Counted from the first letter of the stretch, positions 49,832 to 59,133 are shown. The stretch: DNA of 64,000 nt from Nostoc sp. ATCC 53789 (GCF_009873495.1 NZ_CP046703.1:5980501-6044500); one strand, 5' to 3'. The notes: generated from the sequence alone by a model not told the origin. Made by a program: numbers and translations.

Positions 49832-52800
49832 ATGAAGAACGAGTCAACGTCAGCAAGCAACGCCGACGTAAATTTCCTTATCGGCGGGGGTGAAATGGGT
49901 GCTAGGATGCGAGAATGGGACTGGTCAAAAAGCTCCCTTGGTCCAACACAGCAGTGGCCACAGAGTTTAAAGACTGCCGTGCGAATTATGCTGACTTGCC
50001 GCCAACCCATGTTTGTTTGGTGGGGCGAAGAACTCATAAACCTTTATAATGACCCTTATAAGGCTATTATTGGCGGCAAACATCCAGAAGCACTTGGTCA
50101 GCCAGCTTCCTGCGTGTGGCGGGAAATATGGGATCAGGTTGGCCCGCGAGCAGAATCAGCGATGTTGAAGAACGAGGGTACTTATGACGAAGCGCTGCTG
50201 CTAATTATGGAGCGCAACGGCTATCCAGAAGAAACCTATTATACTTTTTCATACAGCCCAGTTCCTAATGACCAGGGCGACACAGGCGGGATAATCTGTG
50301 CCAATACAGACGACACTCAGCGCATTATTGGTGAACGTCAGTTAGCACTTTTGCGCGAACTAGCGGCTAGGACGGCAGACGCGCGGACATTCGATCAAGC
50401 CTGTACACTAAGTGCAAATTGTCTGGAAAGCAACCCTTACGATTTGCCTTTCGCAATGATTTATCTGGTTGATCCAGAACAACAACAAGTTTTTCTAGCT
50501 GGAACGTGCCGCATTGGGCAGAATCATGTAGCAGCACCTGAAATAGTCGATCTCGATTCTGATTGCGTTTGGCCCTTTGCGGAAGTGATCGAAACGCATC
50601 AGGCAAAACTAATTTCTGCTTTGGAAGTGTCTTTTAGTAGCTTACCCTGTGGTGTTTGGGAGCGATCGCCCCATCAAGCGATCGCAGTACCAATTGCAGC
50701 ATCCGGTAAGACGGGAAAAGCTGGTATATTAATTGCTGGGTTGAATCCCTTCAGGTTATTCGACGATAACTATAGAAGATTCATTGATTTAGTTGCGGCT
50801 CAAATTGCAGCCAGTATTGCCAACGCCCAAGCTTACGAGGAAGAACGCAAACGCGCCGAAGCCTTGGCAGAAATTGATCGCGCTAAAACTGTATTTTTCA
50901 GCAACGTCAGCCACGAGTTTCGTACCCCTCTAACCCTGATGTTGGGGCCATTAGAGGAAACCTTAGCTAATTGTGCCAGCCTACTGCCAGCCCACGAACG
51001 AGAGCAGTTAGAAATGGTGCAACGGAATGGACTCCGCCTGCTAAAACTAGTTAACAGTCTGCTAGATTTCTCGCGCATCGAAGCCGGACGGGTTCAAGCT
51101 TCTTATGAACCCACCGAGCTGGCCACTTTCACCGCAGAACTAGCTAGTGTATTTCGTTCAGCAGTAGAACGCGCAGGGATGGAATTATCAGTCAATTGTC
51201 CTTCCCTTCCAGCACCAGTGTATGTAGATCGGGAAATGTGGGAAAAGATTGTTCTTAACCTGCTCTCGAATGCCTTCAAGTTCACGATGACTGGAAAAAT
51301 CGCGGTAAGCTTGCAGTGGGCAAACGACCATATTGAGTTTGCAGTCAAAGACACAGGAATCGGTATCCCAGCAGAAGAAATTCCCCATCTTTTTAAACGA
51401 TTCCACCGCGTCAAAGGGGCGCAAGGACGAACTTTTGAAGGATCAGGAATTGGATTATCACTGGTGCAAGAATTGGTGCAAATGCATGGTGGAACAGTCA
51501 AAGTAACCAGTGTTCTAGGAGCAGGTAGTTGCTTTACTGTATCAATTCCAACGGGATATGCTCATTTACCTCCAGCCCGGATTAGCGCCCCTCGAACCTT
51601 AGCTTCAACTGCATTAGGTACAACCCCTTATCTAGAAGAAGCTCTGCGTTGGCTACCCGAAGAAGGGAATAGGGAACAGGGAATAGGGAATAGGGAGGAA
51701 TCTTACCTGTCACCTGTCACCTATAACCTGTCACCTTCTTCTCCCCGAATTCTGCTGGCTGATGATAACGCAGATATGCGCGATTATGTCAAACGGCTGT
51801 TAAGTCAGCAGTATGAGGTGGAATCAGTGGCGGACGGTTTAGCGGCTTTGGATTCTGCCCGTGGGCGTGTCCCAGATTTGGTATTGACGGACGTAATGAT
51901 GCCTGGATTAGATGGCTTTGGACTGCTGCAAGAATTACGGGCCAATCCGCAAACGAAAAAAGTTCCCATCATTCTGCTGTCAGCGCGGGCGGGGGAAGAG
52001 GCACGGGTGGAAGGTTTAGAAGCGGGAGCCGATGATTACTTAATTAAACCGTTCTCGGCTCGGGAATTGTTAGCACGGGTAGAGGCAGCCCTAAAAATGG
52101 CTCGTCTCCGTGAGGAGGCAATGCAACGAGAGCAAGGGCTACGCATTGAAGCTGAGGTGGCAAAAGCACACTTAGAAACTGTCCTTGCTGGCATCCAAGA
52201 CCAATTTTTTGTGTTGGATCGGGAGTGGAATTACACCTTTGTCAACGATCGCGTCGCAGAAGTTATGGGCATCCAAAAGGAAGAGTTGCTAGATCGGATG
52301 ATTTGGGAAGTGTTTCCAGATATGGCCAAAAGCGAGTTTTATACCCAGGTTCATTGGGCGATGGCAGAACAGACGGTTGTTCAGTTTGAATACTTCTATC
52401 CTGCTTGGCAACGCTGGTTTGAGAATCGCGTCTACCCCTTTGGTGACGGAGTAAGCATCTTTGTTACAGATATCAGCGATCGCAAACAGGCAGAGAAAGC
52501 ACTTCGTGAAAGCGAAGAACAGTTCCGCAACATGGCTGACAATGCCCCCTTCATGGTTTGGGTAACAGATACCAATAACTATTGCACCTATCTGAGCAAA
52601 AGCTGGTATGACTTTACCGGTCAAGGGGAAGAAACGAGTCTGGGATTTGGCTGGTTGAACGCCGTACATCCAGAAGATTACAATGAGGCTAGGAATATTT
52701 TTCTGGAAGCTAGCAAGAGTTGTGAGGCTTTCCGCATGGAGTACCGCTTGCAGCGCAAGGACGGCGAGTATCGCTGGACAATCGATGCTGCTAATCCTTG

Positions 52801-54067
52801 GTTTGGTGTGGACGGTCAATTTAAAGGTTACATTGGCTCAGTGATTGACATTACAGAACGCAAGACAGCAGAAGCCGAACGCGATCGCCTCCTGGAACTT
52901 GAGCAAGCTGCTAGAACTGAAGCCGAAACAGCCAACCGGATTAAAGATGAGTTTTTGGCGGTGCTTTCCCATGAATTGCGATCGCCTCTCAATCCCATTC
53001 TTGGTTGGGCAAGACTCTTACAAACCCGTGAATTTCAGCCAGCAGAGATCAAAAAAGCGATTGCAACCATCGAGCGAAATGCTAAATTACAAGCTCAACT
53101 CATTGAAGATTTGCTTGATGTTTCTCGGATCTTACAAGGCAAGCTTAACCTGAAGATGTTTCCCGTCAACCTAGTACTGGTGATTGAGGCGGGATTGGAG
53201 ACAGTACGTTTGGCAGCAGAGGCTAAAGATATTCAAATTCAGACAATGCTAGATGCTTCTTTGGGGCAAGTTTTGGGTGATTCCGATCGCTTGCAACAAG
53301 TAATCTGGAATCTGTTATCGAATGCCGTCAAATTCACTCCTGAAGAAGGAAAAATTAATATTCAACTAGAAGGCATTGATTCTCAAGCTCAGATTACCGT
53401 CAGCGATACAGGTAAAGGGATCAGCCCTGAATTTCTCCCTCATGTATTTGAATATTTTCGTCAAGCTGATGGCACAACAACCCGAAGGTTTGGTGGTTTG
53501 GGGTTAGGATTAGCAATTGTCCGTCATTTGATAGAACTACATGGTGGCAGGATTTGGGCAGAAAGTTTAGGGGAAGGGCAAGGAGCTATTTTTAGAGTTA
53601 GGCTACCCCTGATCAAAAAAGAGTTAACCTCAAAACAACAGATAAACATTGATCCTTTAAATGCTTCTTCTACAACTGAAATTCTTACAGGCATTCAAAT
53701 ATTAGTTGTAGACGATGACGATGATACCCGTGAGTTTCATACATTTGTCCTAGAACAGGCTGGGGCAAATGTAATTGCTGTAGCATCAGCAAAAGAAGCA
53801 CTGCAAGCATTGGCAGAGTCAGAACCAGATATTTTGCTCAGTGATATTGGAATGCCAGAGACAGATGGCTATATGCTAATGCGCCAAATTAGAGCATTGC
53901 AACTAAAGCAAGCTAAACAGATTCCCGCGATCGCTTTAACTGCTTATGCTGGAGAAATCAACCAGCAACAAGCGATCGCATCAGGATTTCAAAGGCATCT
54001 GTCTAAACCCGTTGAACCAGATGAGTTAGTCAAGGCAATTGCAACTTTGATTGGTAGGAATGGCTGA
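49832..54067 (+). CDS. Double hybrid kinase: PAS-GAF-kinase-receiver-PAS-PAS-kinase-receiver
   Basis: 1411 aa from ATG 49832, chosen because GAGAGGA lies 5 nt upstream; ATG 49811 is seven codons earlier without such a site. Order: PAS-like N-terminus (WDWSKSSLGPTQQWPQSLK), GAF (about 185-340), first HisKA with His361 (SNVSHEFRTPL) and HATPase, receiver with Asp687 (VLTDVMMPGLDG), two PAS (about 770-900 and 905-1030), second HisKA with His1047 (AVLSHELRSPL) and HATPase, final receiver with Asp1338 (LSDIGMPETDG). Two full kinase modules in one chain suggest an internal phosphorelay. Between the first kinase and receiver a repeat-derived linker (about residues 611-636) is inserted. Confidence 0.93.
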   Translation: MKNESTSASNADVNFLIGGGEMGARMREWDWSKSSLGPTQQWPQSLKTAVRIMLTCRQPMFVWWGEELINLYNDPYKAIIGGKHPEALGQPASCVWREIWDQVGPRAESAMLKNEGTYDEALLLIMERNGYPEETYYTFSYSPVPNDQGDTGGIICANTDDTQRIIGERQLALLRELAARTADARTFDQACTLSANCLESNPYDLPFAMIYLVDPEQQQVFLAGTCRIGQNHVAAPEIVDLDSDCVWPFAEVIETHQAKLISALEVSFSSLPCGVWERSPHQAIAVPIAASGKTGKAGILIAGLNPFRLFDDNYRRFIDLVAAQIAASIANAQAYEEERKRAEALAEIDRAKTVFFSNVSHEFRTPLTLMLGPLEETLANCASLLPAHEREQLEMVQRNGLRLLKLVNSLLDFSRIEAGRVQASYEPTELATFTAELASVFRSAVERAGMELSVNCPSLPAPVYVDREMWEKIVLNLLSNAFKFTMTGKIAVSLQWANDHIEFAVKDTGIGIPAEEIPHLFKRFHRVKGAQGRTFEGSGIGLSLVQELVQMHGGTVKVTSVLGAGSCFTVSIPTGYAHLPPARISAPRTLASTALGTTPYLEEALRWLPEEGNREQGIGNREESYLSPVTYNLSPSSPRILLADDNADMRDYVKRLLSQQYEVESVADGLAALDSARGRVPDLVLTDVMMPGLDGFGLLQELRANPQTKKVPIILLSARAGEEARVEGLEAGADDYLIKPFSARELLARVEAALKMARLREEAMQREQGLRIEAEVAKAHLETVLAGIQDQFFVLDREWNYTFVNDRVAEVMGIQKEELLDRMIWEVFPDMAKSEFYTQVHWAMAEQTVVQFEYFYPAWQRWFENRVYPFGDGVSIFVTDISDRKQAEKALRESEEQFRNMADNAPFMVWVTDTNNYCTYLSKSWYDFTGQGEETSLGFGWLNAVHPEDYNEARNIFLEASKSCEAFRMEYRLQRKDGEYRWTIDAANPWFGVDGQFKGYIGSVIDITERKTAEAERDRLLELEQAARTEAETANRIKDEFLAVLSHELRSPLNPILGWARLLQTREFQPAEIKKAIATIERNAKLQAQLIEDLLDVSRILQGKLNLKMFPVNLVLVIEAGLETVRLAAEAKDIQIQTMLDASLGQVLGDSDRLQQVIWNLLSNAVKFTPEEGKINIQLEGIDSQAQITVSDTGKGISPEFLPHVFEYFRQADGTTTRRFGGLGLGLAIVRHLIELHGGRIWAESLGEGQGAIFRVRLPLIKKELTSKQQINIDPLNASSTTEILTGIQILVVDDDDDTREFHTFVLEQAGANVIAVASAKEALQALAESEPDILLSDIGMPETDGYMLMRQIRALQLKQAKQIPAIALTAYAGEINQQQAIASGFQRHLSKPVEPDELVKAIATLIGRNG
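51664..51736 (+). repeat. Low-complexity repeat inside the double hybrid kinase
   Basis: GGGAATAGGGAACAGGGAAT is followed by AGGGAGGAATC and then by CCTGTCACCTGTCACCTATA. It encodes the hydrophilic linker NREQGIGNREES and YLSPVTYNLSPSSP before the first receiver. The frame stays open. It resembles the insertion in the GT39 gene at 27331-27456. Confidence 0.85.
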
Positions 54068-54083
54068 GTTCTTAAAAAACAAC

Positions 54084-54232
54084 GGGAAGGAGGCAGGGGG
54101 CAGGGGACAAGGGGACAAGGGGACAAGGGGACAAGGGGACAAGGGGAGTGTGGGGAGTGTGGGGAGCCAGATTTCTTTCCCATCCTCCCACACCTCCCAC
54201 ACCTCCCACACCTCCCACACCTCCCACACCTT
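54084..54232. repeat. GGGACAAG tandem and CCTCCCACA tandem (family A copy)
   Basis: About five copies of the 8-bp unit GGGACAAG, then GGGGAGTGTGGGGAGTGTGG, the family-A core (54168-54185, one mismatch to 1390-1407) and about five copies of CCTCCCACA. The two halves are complementary in character. It lies between convergent genes. Confidence 0.9.
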
Positions 54233-54366
54233 CCTCAGACAAAGGTTTCACGTTTTCTTAGTGACATTCGGGACAAGGGGAAAGACACTACAGTTCAGAT
54301 AAGACCAAAAGACTTGTAGAGACGGCGATTTATCGCGTCTCAAAAACCCAAATTTTTGCCTTATGA

Positions 54367-54840
54367 CTAATCCTCTAGGAAATCAGGCAGCGTTGTCACT
54401 TCAAACCAATATTCCACTAGCATCTGAATATCTCGTTTCAGTTGAGCAAAATTGATTGGCTTAACAATATAGCTGTTGACACCGTATTGATAACATACTT
54501 CAATATCTTTGGGATTGTTAGAGGTAGTAAACACCACCACCGGAATCATTTTTAAGCTGTCATCCTGTTTAATCCGGCGCAACACTTCTCGTCCATCGGT
54601 TCCGGGCAGGTTCAAATCAAGGACAATCAAGCCGGGACGGGGCGCACTTTCGCGCTCAATATACCTGCCAGTCCGATAAAGAAATGCTAAGGCTTGTTCC
54701 CCATTCACACACCGTTGGATGGCGATCGCAACGGAAGATCGCCCTAGAAATCTTTGCAGTGCCTCAAAGTCTTCGTTGCTATCCTCCACAATTAAAAGTA
54801 CGGGCGTTTGCTGGATTGGGGAGACTGAAATACGAGTCAT
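54367..54840 (-). CDS. Response regulator, Rcp-type partner of the phytochrome
   Basis: 157-aa stand-alone receiver of the Rcp1/RcpB class. LLIVEDSNEDFEALQRFL carries the acidic pocket, and LIVLDLNLPGTDGREVL the phospho-Asp; VFTTSNNPKDIEVCYQYGVNSYIVKPI completes the fold. The FLYRTGRYIERESAPRPG insertion is the Rcp signature. Its ATG overlaps the stop of the phytochrome gene by 4 bp (54837-54840), typical translational coupling. In Calothrix PCC 7601 the cphB-rcpB pair has the same order, and the inferred role is receiving phosphate from the light sensor. Confidence 0.95.
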   Translation of the reverse strand: MTRISVSPIQQTPVLLIVEDSNEDFEALQRFLGRSSVAIAIQRCVNGEQALAFLYRTGRYIERESAPRPGLIVLDLNLPGTDGREVLRRIKQDDSLKMIPVVVFTTSNNPKDIEVCYQYGVNSYIVKPINFAQLKRDIQMLVEYWFEVTTLPDFLED

Positions 54841-57101
54841 CTATTTGCCTCCGCCGACAGGGTAAAGTAAAATGTGCTGCCAAGAGTTGGGATAGATTCC
54901 ACCCAAATTCTACCACCGTGCCGTTCTACAATTTTGCGGGCAATGGTTAACCCTACGCCAGTCCCACCTCCAAAGTCGTCCCGCCCATGTAAGCGGCGGA
55001 AGATTTGAAAGATTTTGTCAAGATGTTCTTCTAAAATGCCAATGCCGTTATCACGAACGTAGAAAGTCAGAGAAGTGGGAGAAATTTTGCTTTCGCCATT
55101 TCCTTCAACGCAACCAATTTCAACCCACTTTTGGGGTTTATCATTGTACTTAATGGCGTTGCTGATTAGGTTGCTGAAGAGTTCATTAATCTGAGCGCGA
55201 TCGCATTGAACGCTTCTTAGAGGTTGAGGAATGCGAAACTCGACTTCGCTTTGGGGTCGGGCCATGGTCAAAGTGCCGATTACCTGTTGCACTACGTCAT
55301 TCAGATTCACTGGTTGCCGAATCAGTTCGGCGCGTCCCAAGCGGGAGAAATGGAGGAGTGAGTTGATCAAGTCTTCCATTCGCTGCGTCAGACGCACCAG
55401 AGTTTGGAGTTTGGCAATTCCATTGTCATCCAATACGTCTGCATAGTCTTCCATTAAAAAGTTGGCATAATTGTGAATGCCCCGCAGAGGTTCTTTCAGG
55501 TCATGAGAGGCAACATAGGCAAAGGAATCGAGTTCTTCGTTACTCCGTTGTAATTCAAAATTCATCGATGCTAGTTTGTCTGCTTGGCGCAACACAACAC
55601 CCACAACCAGGCTTCGCAGTTCAGTAACCGCTTCAACTTCGCAAGGTTTCCAAGGTAGGGCACATCCTTTCACCGTTTCTTGCCACAATGCAAAAGATTT
55701 GCGAGGAGACATTCGTAAACTGCCATCTGAGAAAACTTCTACAGGTTTGTTGGGGTTGCCGCCCCAACTCACGCTTTGAATTACTTCTGGACGAAACCAG
55801 AGAATGTAATTGTGATGAACTCTAGAAATTTCTAGGGCTAACACTCCACTGGCGATCGCTTGATATGACTCGGCGGCAGGATAATTTTTCGTGAGCGATC
55901 GCGTCTCAAACAAGTTATGATAAAGATGCAGTTTAATCCAATCAAGTAAGGCATGAACCTCTTCCTCAGAGGGCGTTTTACCCACTCGAATACACTGGTC
56001 GCCACTGCATATCGCTGCTCCCGTGGCAGTAACCAGATTAAGTAATTGAGATTTTAGTTGCACCATACCATCCAGGTAATACTCAGCCTGAGATAACTCT
56101 TCAACAAATTGAGTTTGCAATGATTTCAATTGGCTTTTGTAATCAATGTCTTCACTCGCTTCTTTGTTTGCCAGTTCCACAGACATCACCTGTCCAATGA
56201 ACTCGCACACAGTGCGAATATTGTAAGAAATATATTTGGGCGAAGAATGATGACAGGCAATCAATCCCCAAAGCTTTTTTTCGTGCATCAGAGAAATAGA
56301 CATAGAGGCAGTAACGCCCATATTTTGCAGATACTCTAGATGAATCGGAGAAACACTCCGCAACACCGATAGACTCAGATCGAGTGGTTGATTTGTCAAA
56401 GGATTGTTCGCTGGAATTAAGGCGACAGGCTGGTAACTGGCATCTGGAATCAGCCGCAGCCAGTTAAGAGTGTATAGCTGTCGGGCTTGCTTGGGAATGT
56501 CAGAGGGTGGATAGTGCAAGTCCAGATAGGGCGTTTCCTGATTGGTGTCTTCAGCGATGACGCTACCTGCCCCTTCTTGATCAAATTTATAGACCATGAC
56601 GCGTTCAAAGCCAGTAATTCGCCGGACTTCTGTCACCACAATCTGGCACATTTTCAGTAGTGTGGGTGCTTTTTGAATGCGGGTTATTGTTCCTCTTACC
56701 TGTTGATAAAAGTTAAAAAAGCTTATTTGTCCCTTCGCTTGTTTCGGCTCCAATTCCAGAATAATGATATTATCTAAACGATGTACAATACCATCAAAAT
56801 AGATTGATTTGTTTAGGCGCTTGATAGACAAATTGAGGGGATTGATGCTCTCGAAATCTTCCGCCAGACATTGTTGAATCAGCTTAATCTGCTTGACATT
56901 GAATAAGTAGGACAGAGGCTTGCCCAGCAATTCTTCTGGTTGACGGGCAACAACTTCCTGGCTATTGCTACTTACCTGAATGATTTCCAGGGTGGGAGCT
57001 TGCAAAACCAGTAAAACTCCGTGAGGCTGGATCAGATTTGGAATGTGGATCGGTTCGCGATCGCAGTTCGTTAAATCAATCGTTTCATCAGTTATTCTCA
57101 A
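54837..57101 (-). CDS. Bacteriophytochrome-type sensor kinase (CphB/BphP-like)
   Basis: 754-aa phytochrome with PAS (about 15-110), GAF (about 135-305), PHY (about 330-500), HisKA (phospho-His in YVASHDLKEPLRG) and HATPase. The chromophore-lyase site of plant-like phytochromes is replaced: SVLRSVSPIHLEYLQNMGV has Ile where Cph1 has Cys. An N-terminal Cys13 in LTNCDREPIHIPNLIQPHG is where bacteriophytochromes attach biliverdin. The PPSDIP motif in GAF, and the WGG and PRKSF motifs of the PHY tongue, are present. So it should bind biliverdin and sense red/far-red light. It is coupled to the Rcp regulator. Confidence 0.95.
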   Translation of the reverse strand: MRITDETIDLTNCDREPIHIPNLIQPHGVLLVLQAPTLEIIQVSSNSQEVVARQPEELLGKPLSYLFNVKQIKLIQQCLAEDFESINPLNLSIKRLNKSIYFDGIVHRLDNIIILELEPKQAKGQISFFNFYQQVRGTITRIQKAPTLLKMCQIVVTEVRRITGFERVMVYKFDQEGAGSVIAEDTNQETPYLDLHYPPSDIPKQARQLYTLNWLRLIPDASYQPVALIPANNPLTNQPLDLSLSVLRSVSPIHLEYLQNMGVTASMSISLMHEKKLWGLIACHHSSPKYISYNIRTVCEFIGQVMSVELANKEASEDIDYKSQLKSLQTQFVEELSQAEYYLDGMVQLKSQLLNLVTATGAAICSGDQCIRVGKTPSEEEVHALLDWIKLHLYHNLFETRSLTKNYPAAESYQAIASGVLALEISRVHHNYILWFRPEVIQSVSWGGNPNKPVEVFSDGSLRMSPRKSFALWQETVKGCALPWKPCEVEAVTELRSLVVGVVLRQADKLASMNFELQRSNEELDSFAYVASHDLKEPLRGIHNYANFLMEDYADVLDDNGIAKLQTLVRLTQRMEDLINSLLHFSRLGRAELIRQPVNLNDVVQQVIGTLTMARPQSEVEFRIPQPLRSVQCDRAQINELFSNLISNAIKYNDKPQKWVEIGCVEGNGESKISPTSLTFYVRDNGIGILEEHLDKIFQIFRRLHGRDDFGGGTGVGLTIARKIVERHGGRIWVESIPTLGSTFYFTLSAEANR

Positions 57102-57279
57102 CTTCTCAAACTCCTGGTTATAACTCTGAATTGGGTATTGGATATTGGGAAGATTTAAATATGAGTGAAAACGGAGATTTACTAAAAAATATTGATAATA
57201 AAAATTATTTCTTTTTAACTAGTTTAGCTGTTTAATTATATTTAAATTCCTAAATAACTTACACTAAAAAGTCTGGCTT

Positions 57280-57513
57280 CTATTCTTCGCTTAATGTTTC
57301 AATTAACAAATCCACCTGCTGCTGTCGCTGCTGCAAAAAACTTTCACACTGACGCAAATACTCAACAGCACTGGCAAATTGGTCAAACACCGCTTCCAAT
57401 TCTAACTCACCCGCCTCAATGCGAGTAATAATTCCCTCTATTTCAGCAACCTTCGCCTCATAATTCCAACCTTCCATCGAATCAGAACTAGAAGCACTTT
57501 TACGTTTAACCAT
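57280..57513 (-). CDS. xseB: Exodeoxyribonuclease VII small subunit
   Basis: XseB, 77 aa. WNYEAKVAEIEGIITRIEAGELELEAVFDQFASAVEYLRQCESFLQ is the family helical hairpin that binds the large subunit. The ribosome-binding site GGAG 6 nt before ATG 57513 lies inside a dispersed repeat. It is downstream of xseA on the same strand, 42 bp away, and probably cotranscribed. Confidence 0.95.
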   Translation of the reverse strand: MVKRKSASSSDSMEGWNYEAKVAEIEGIITRIEAGELELEAVFDQFASAVEYLRQCESFLQQRQQQVDLLIETLSEE

Positions 57514-57517
57514 TAAT

Positions 57518-57575
57518 TTCTCCGTGTCCTCTGCGCCTCTGCGGTTCGTTTACTTCTACGGTTCGTTTACTTCTA
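57518..57575 (-). repeat. GAACCGCAGAGG repeat copy with 17-bp tandem duplication at the xseA end
   Basis: Minus-strand copy of the family-B repeat at 57518-57549, and next to it a perfect 17-bp duplication (57542-57558 and 57559-57575, CGGTTCGTTTACTTCTA on the plus strand). The xseA stop codon (57556-57558) is formed at the junction of the two copies. Confidence 0.9.
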
Positions 57576-58791
57576 CAACCTTCACTCTAACCCCACCCTG
57601 CCCCAACTGAATCAACAAATCTTCTCCCACAGCCAACTCCGCCGCCGAACGAGCGATCGCGCCATCTTCCCTTCTCACCACCGCATAACCACGCTGTAAC
57701 ACAGCTTTCGGGTCAAGACTAGCCAACTTTTGCCGCAATAATTCTAAATACTGCGCCGCTTGCTGCGATCGCCCCGTCGTAATTTGCACCAAATGCTGAC
57801 GCTTCCAAGTTAGCTTTTCCACCTCCTGCTGCACTTGCCGATCTAACCGCAAACGTCGCAAACGATTCCGTAATCCTTGCAGTTTATTCTCAGCATTTTC
57901 CCCAGAGTCATGCACCGCCTCATATAAAGCCACAACTCGCTGCCGATGCTCAGTATACAACTCTGAAAGTGCCGGTACAACTCTTTCTGCTGCCGCCGTC
58001 GGTGTATGCACACAGACATCTGCAACTAAATCCGCCAAAGATTCATCTCTTTGATGTCCGATACCAGTAATTATCGGAATAGAACAACTAGCAAGCGATC
58101 GCACCACTCGTTCGTCATTAAAACAAGCCAACTCTTCCACCGCGCCGCCACCCCGCGATAAAATTAGCACTTCGGCGCGTCCATCTTTTTCCACTCGCTC
58201 AATTGCTTTAACGATAGATTCAGGTGCTTGCTCACCTTGTACTGTCGCCGGAGAAAATAAAACGTGTAAACCTGGATACCTTTGCTTGAGGGTTTTTTGA
58301 ATATCACCCCAAGCAGCAGCCGCTGGGGAAGTGACAACAGCGATCGTTTGAGGGTGGATGGGTAGCGATCGCTTTCTTTGCGCGTCGAACAATCCCTCAG
58401 CCAGCAAGCGATTTTTTAGTTGTTGATAGCGCAACGCCTGTAAACCAACACCAGCAGGTAAAGTCTGCCAAACTGATAACTGATACTCTCCCCGTTGTGG
58501 ATATAGGCGAATACTACCCAAAATAATTATTTGCTCACCAGCAACTGGCATTTGGGCAAGTTTTGTCAATTGGCTATTCCATACCACACATTTAATTCCG
58601 GCGGTGCGATCGGGATCTTGCAGTGTAAAAAATAAACCGCTGCGATGGTGGTTAGCACTAGAAACTTCGCCAGTTACCCAAACTTGCCGCAATTGTTCAT
58701 CTTGCTCTAACAACAAGCGAATATAGTCAGTTAATCCAGAAACTGAAAGCGCTGTATCAAGAATCAGAGAGTCGGGAAGGTCGAAAGTCAT
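57556..58791 (-). CDS. xseA: Exodeoxyribonuclease VII large subunit
   Basis: XseA, about 411 aa from ATG 58791; the open frame continues to a TTG at 58848 with an ATG at 58833, but the family normally begins close to LSVSGLTDYIRLLLEQ, so the shorter start is preferred. OB-fold domain (VWVTGEVSSANHHRSGLFFTL, residues about 30-60), then the catalytic core (AVVTSPAAAAWGDIQKTLKQRYP, SRGGGAVEELACFNDERVVRSLA, PIITGIGHQRDESLADLVADVCVHTPTAAAE) and C-terminal helices. Degrades single-stranded DNA in repair and replication. The last residues VEVNEP come from a repeat duplication. Confidence 0.93.
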   Translation of the reverse strand: MTFDLPDSLILDTALSVSGLTDYIRLLLEQDEQLRQVWVTGEVSSANHHRSGLFFTLQDPDRTAGIKCVVWNSQLTKLAQMPVAGEQIIILGSIRLYPQRGEYQLSVWQTLPAGVGLQALRYQQLKNRLLAEGLFDAQRKRSLPIHPQTIAVVTSPAAAAWGDIQKTLKQRYPGLHVLFSPATVQGEQAPESIVKAIERVEKDGRAEVLILSRGGGAVEELACFNDERVVRSLASCSIPIITGIGHQRDESLADLVADVCVHTPTAAAERVVPALSELYTEHRQRVVALYEAVHDSGENAENKLQGLRNRLRRLRLDRQVQQEVEKLTWKRQHLVQITTGRSQQAAQYLELLRQKLASLDPKAVLQRGYAVVRREDGAIARSAAELAVGEDLLIQLGQGGVRVKVVEVNEP

Positions 58792-58851
58792 CAAAGATGC
58801 CTGAAAGCATTTGTGCTGGAGAGATTCTAGCATTTTAATGAAAACCAAAGC

Positions 58852-59133
58852 TTAACCGAGTAAACGCTTCAATTTTTTGTAGACATCATCATCATTGCGC
58901 TTACCGACTAAAATCACTTCTATTAAATCGCGATCAGGAAAATACCTGTAAATAATTCGATATTCACCACTATCAACTCGATGTAAACCCTGATAACCAG
59001 ATAGCTGCTCACTATCAGCGGGTAAAGGCTCAACATTCAAAGCCAAAACCTTTTTTGCAATCTGTGCTGCTATTTTAGGCTGTAAACCGTTCAGAAAATC
59101 AAGAACAGTTGCTAGACCATCAAGCTTCGCCAT
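58852..59133 (-). CDS. RelE/ParE-family toxin
   Basis: 93-aa basic protein of the RelE/ParE mRNA interferase or gyrase-inhibitor superfamily. LQPKIAAQIAKKVLALNVEPLPADSEQL, the GYQGLHRVDSGEYRIIYRYF block and the C-terminal ILVGKRNDDDVYKKLKRL match the family; the Arg and Tyr residues of the active site region are kept. It overlaps the upstream antitoxin gene by 14 bp, the usual type II arrangement. It is located right before xseA (61 bp) and could be part of one transcript with it. Confidence 0.92.
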   Translation of the reverse strand: MAKLDGLATVLDFLNGLQPKIAAQIAKKVLALNVEPLPADSEQLSGYQGLHRVDSGEYRIIYRYFPDRDLIEVILVGKRNDDDVYKKLKRLLG

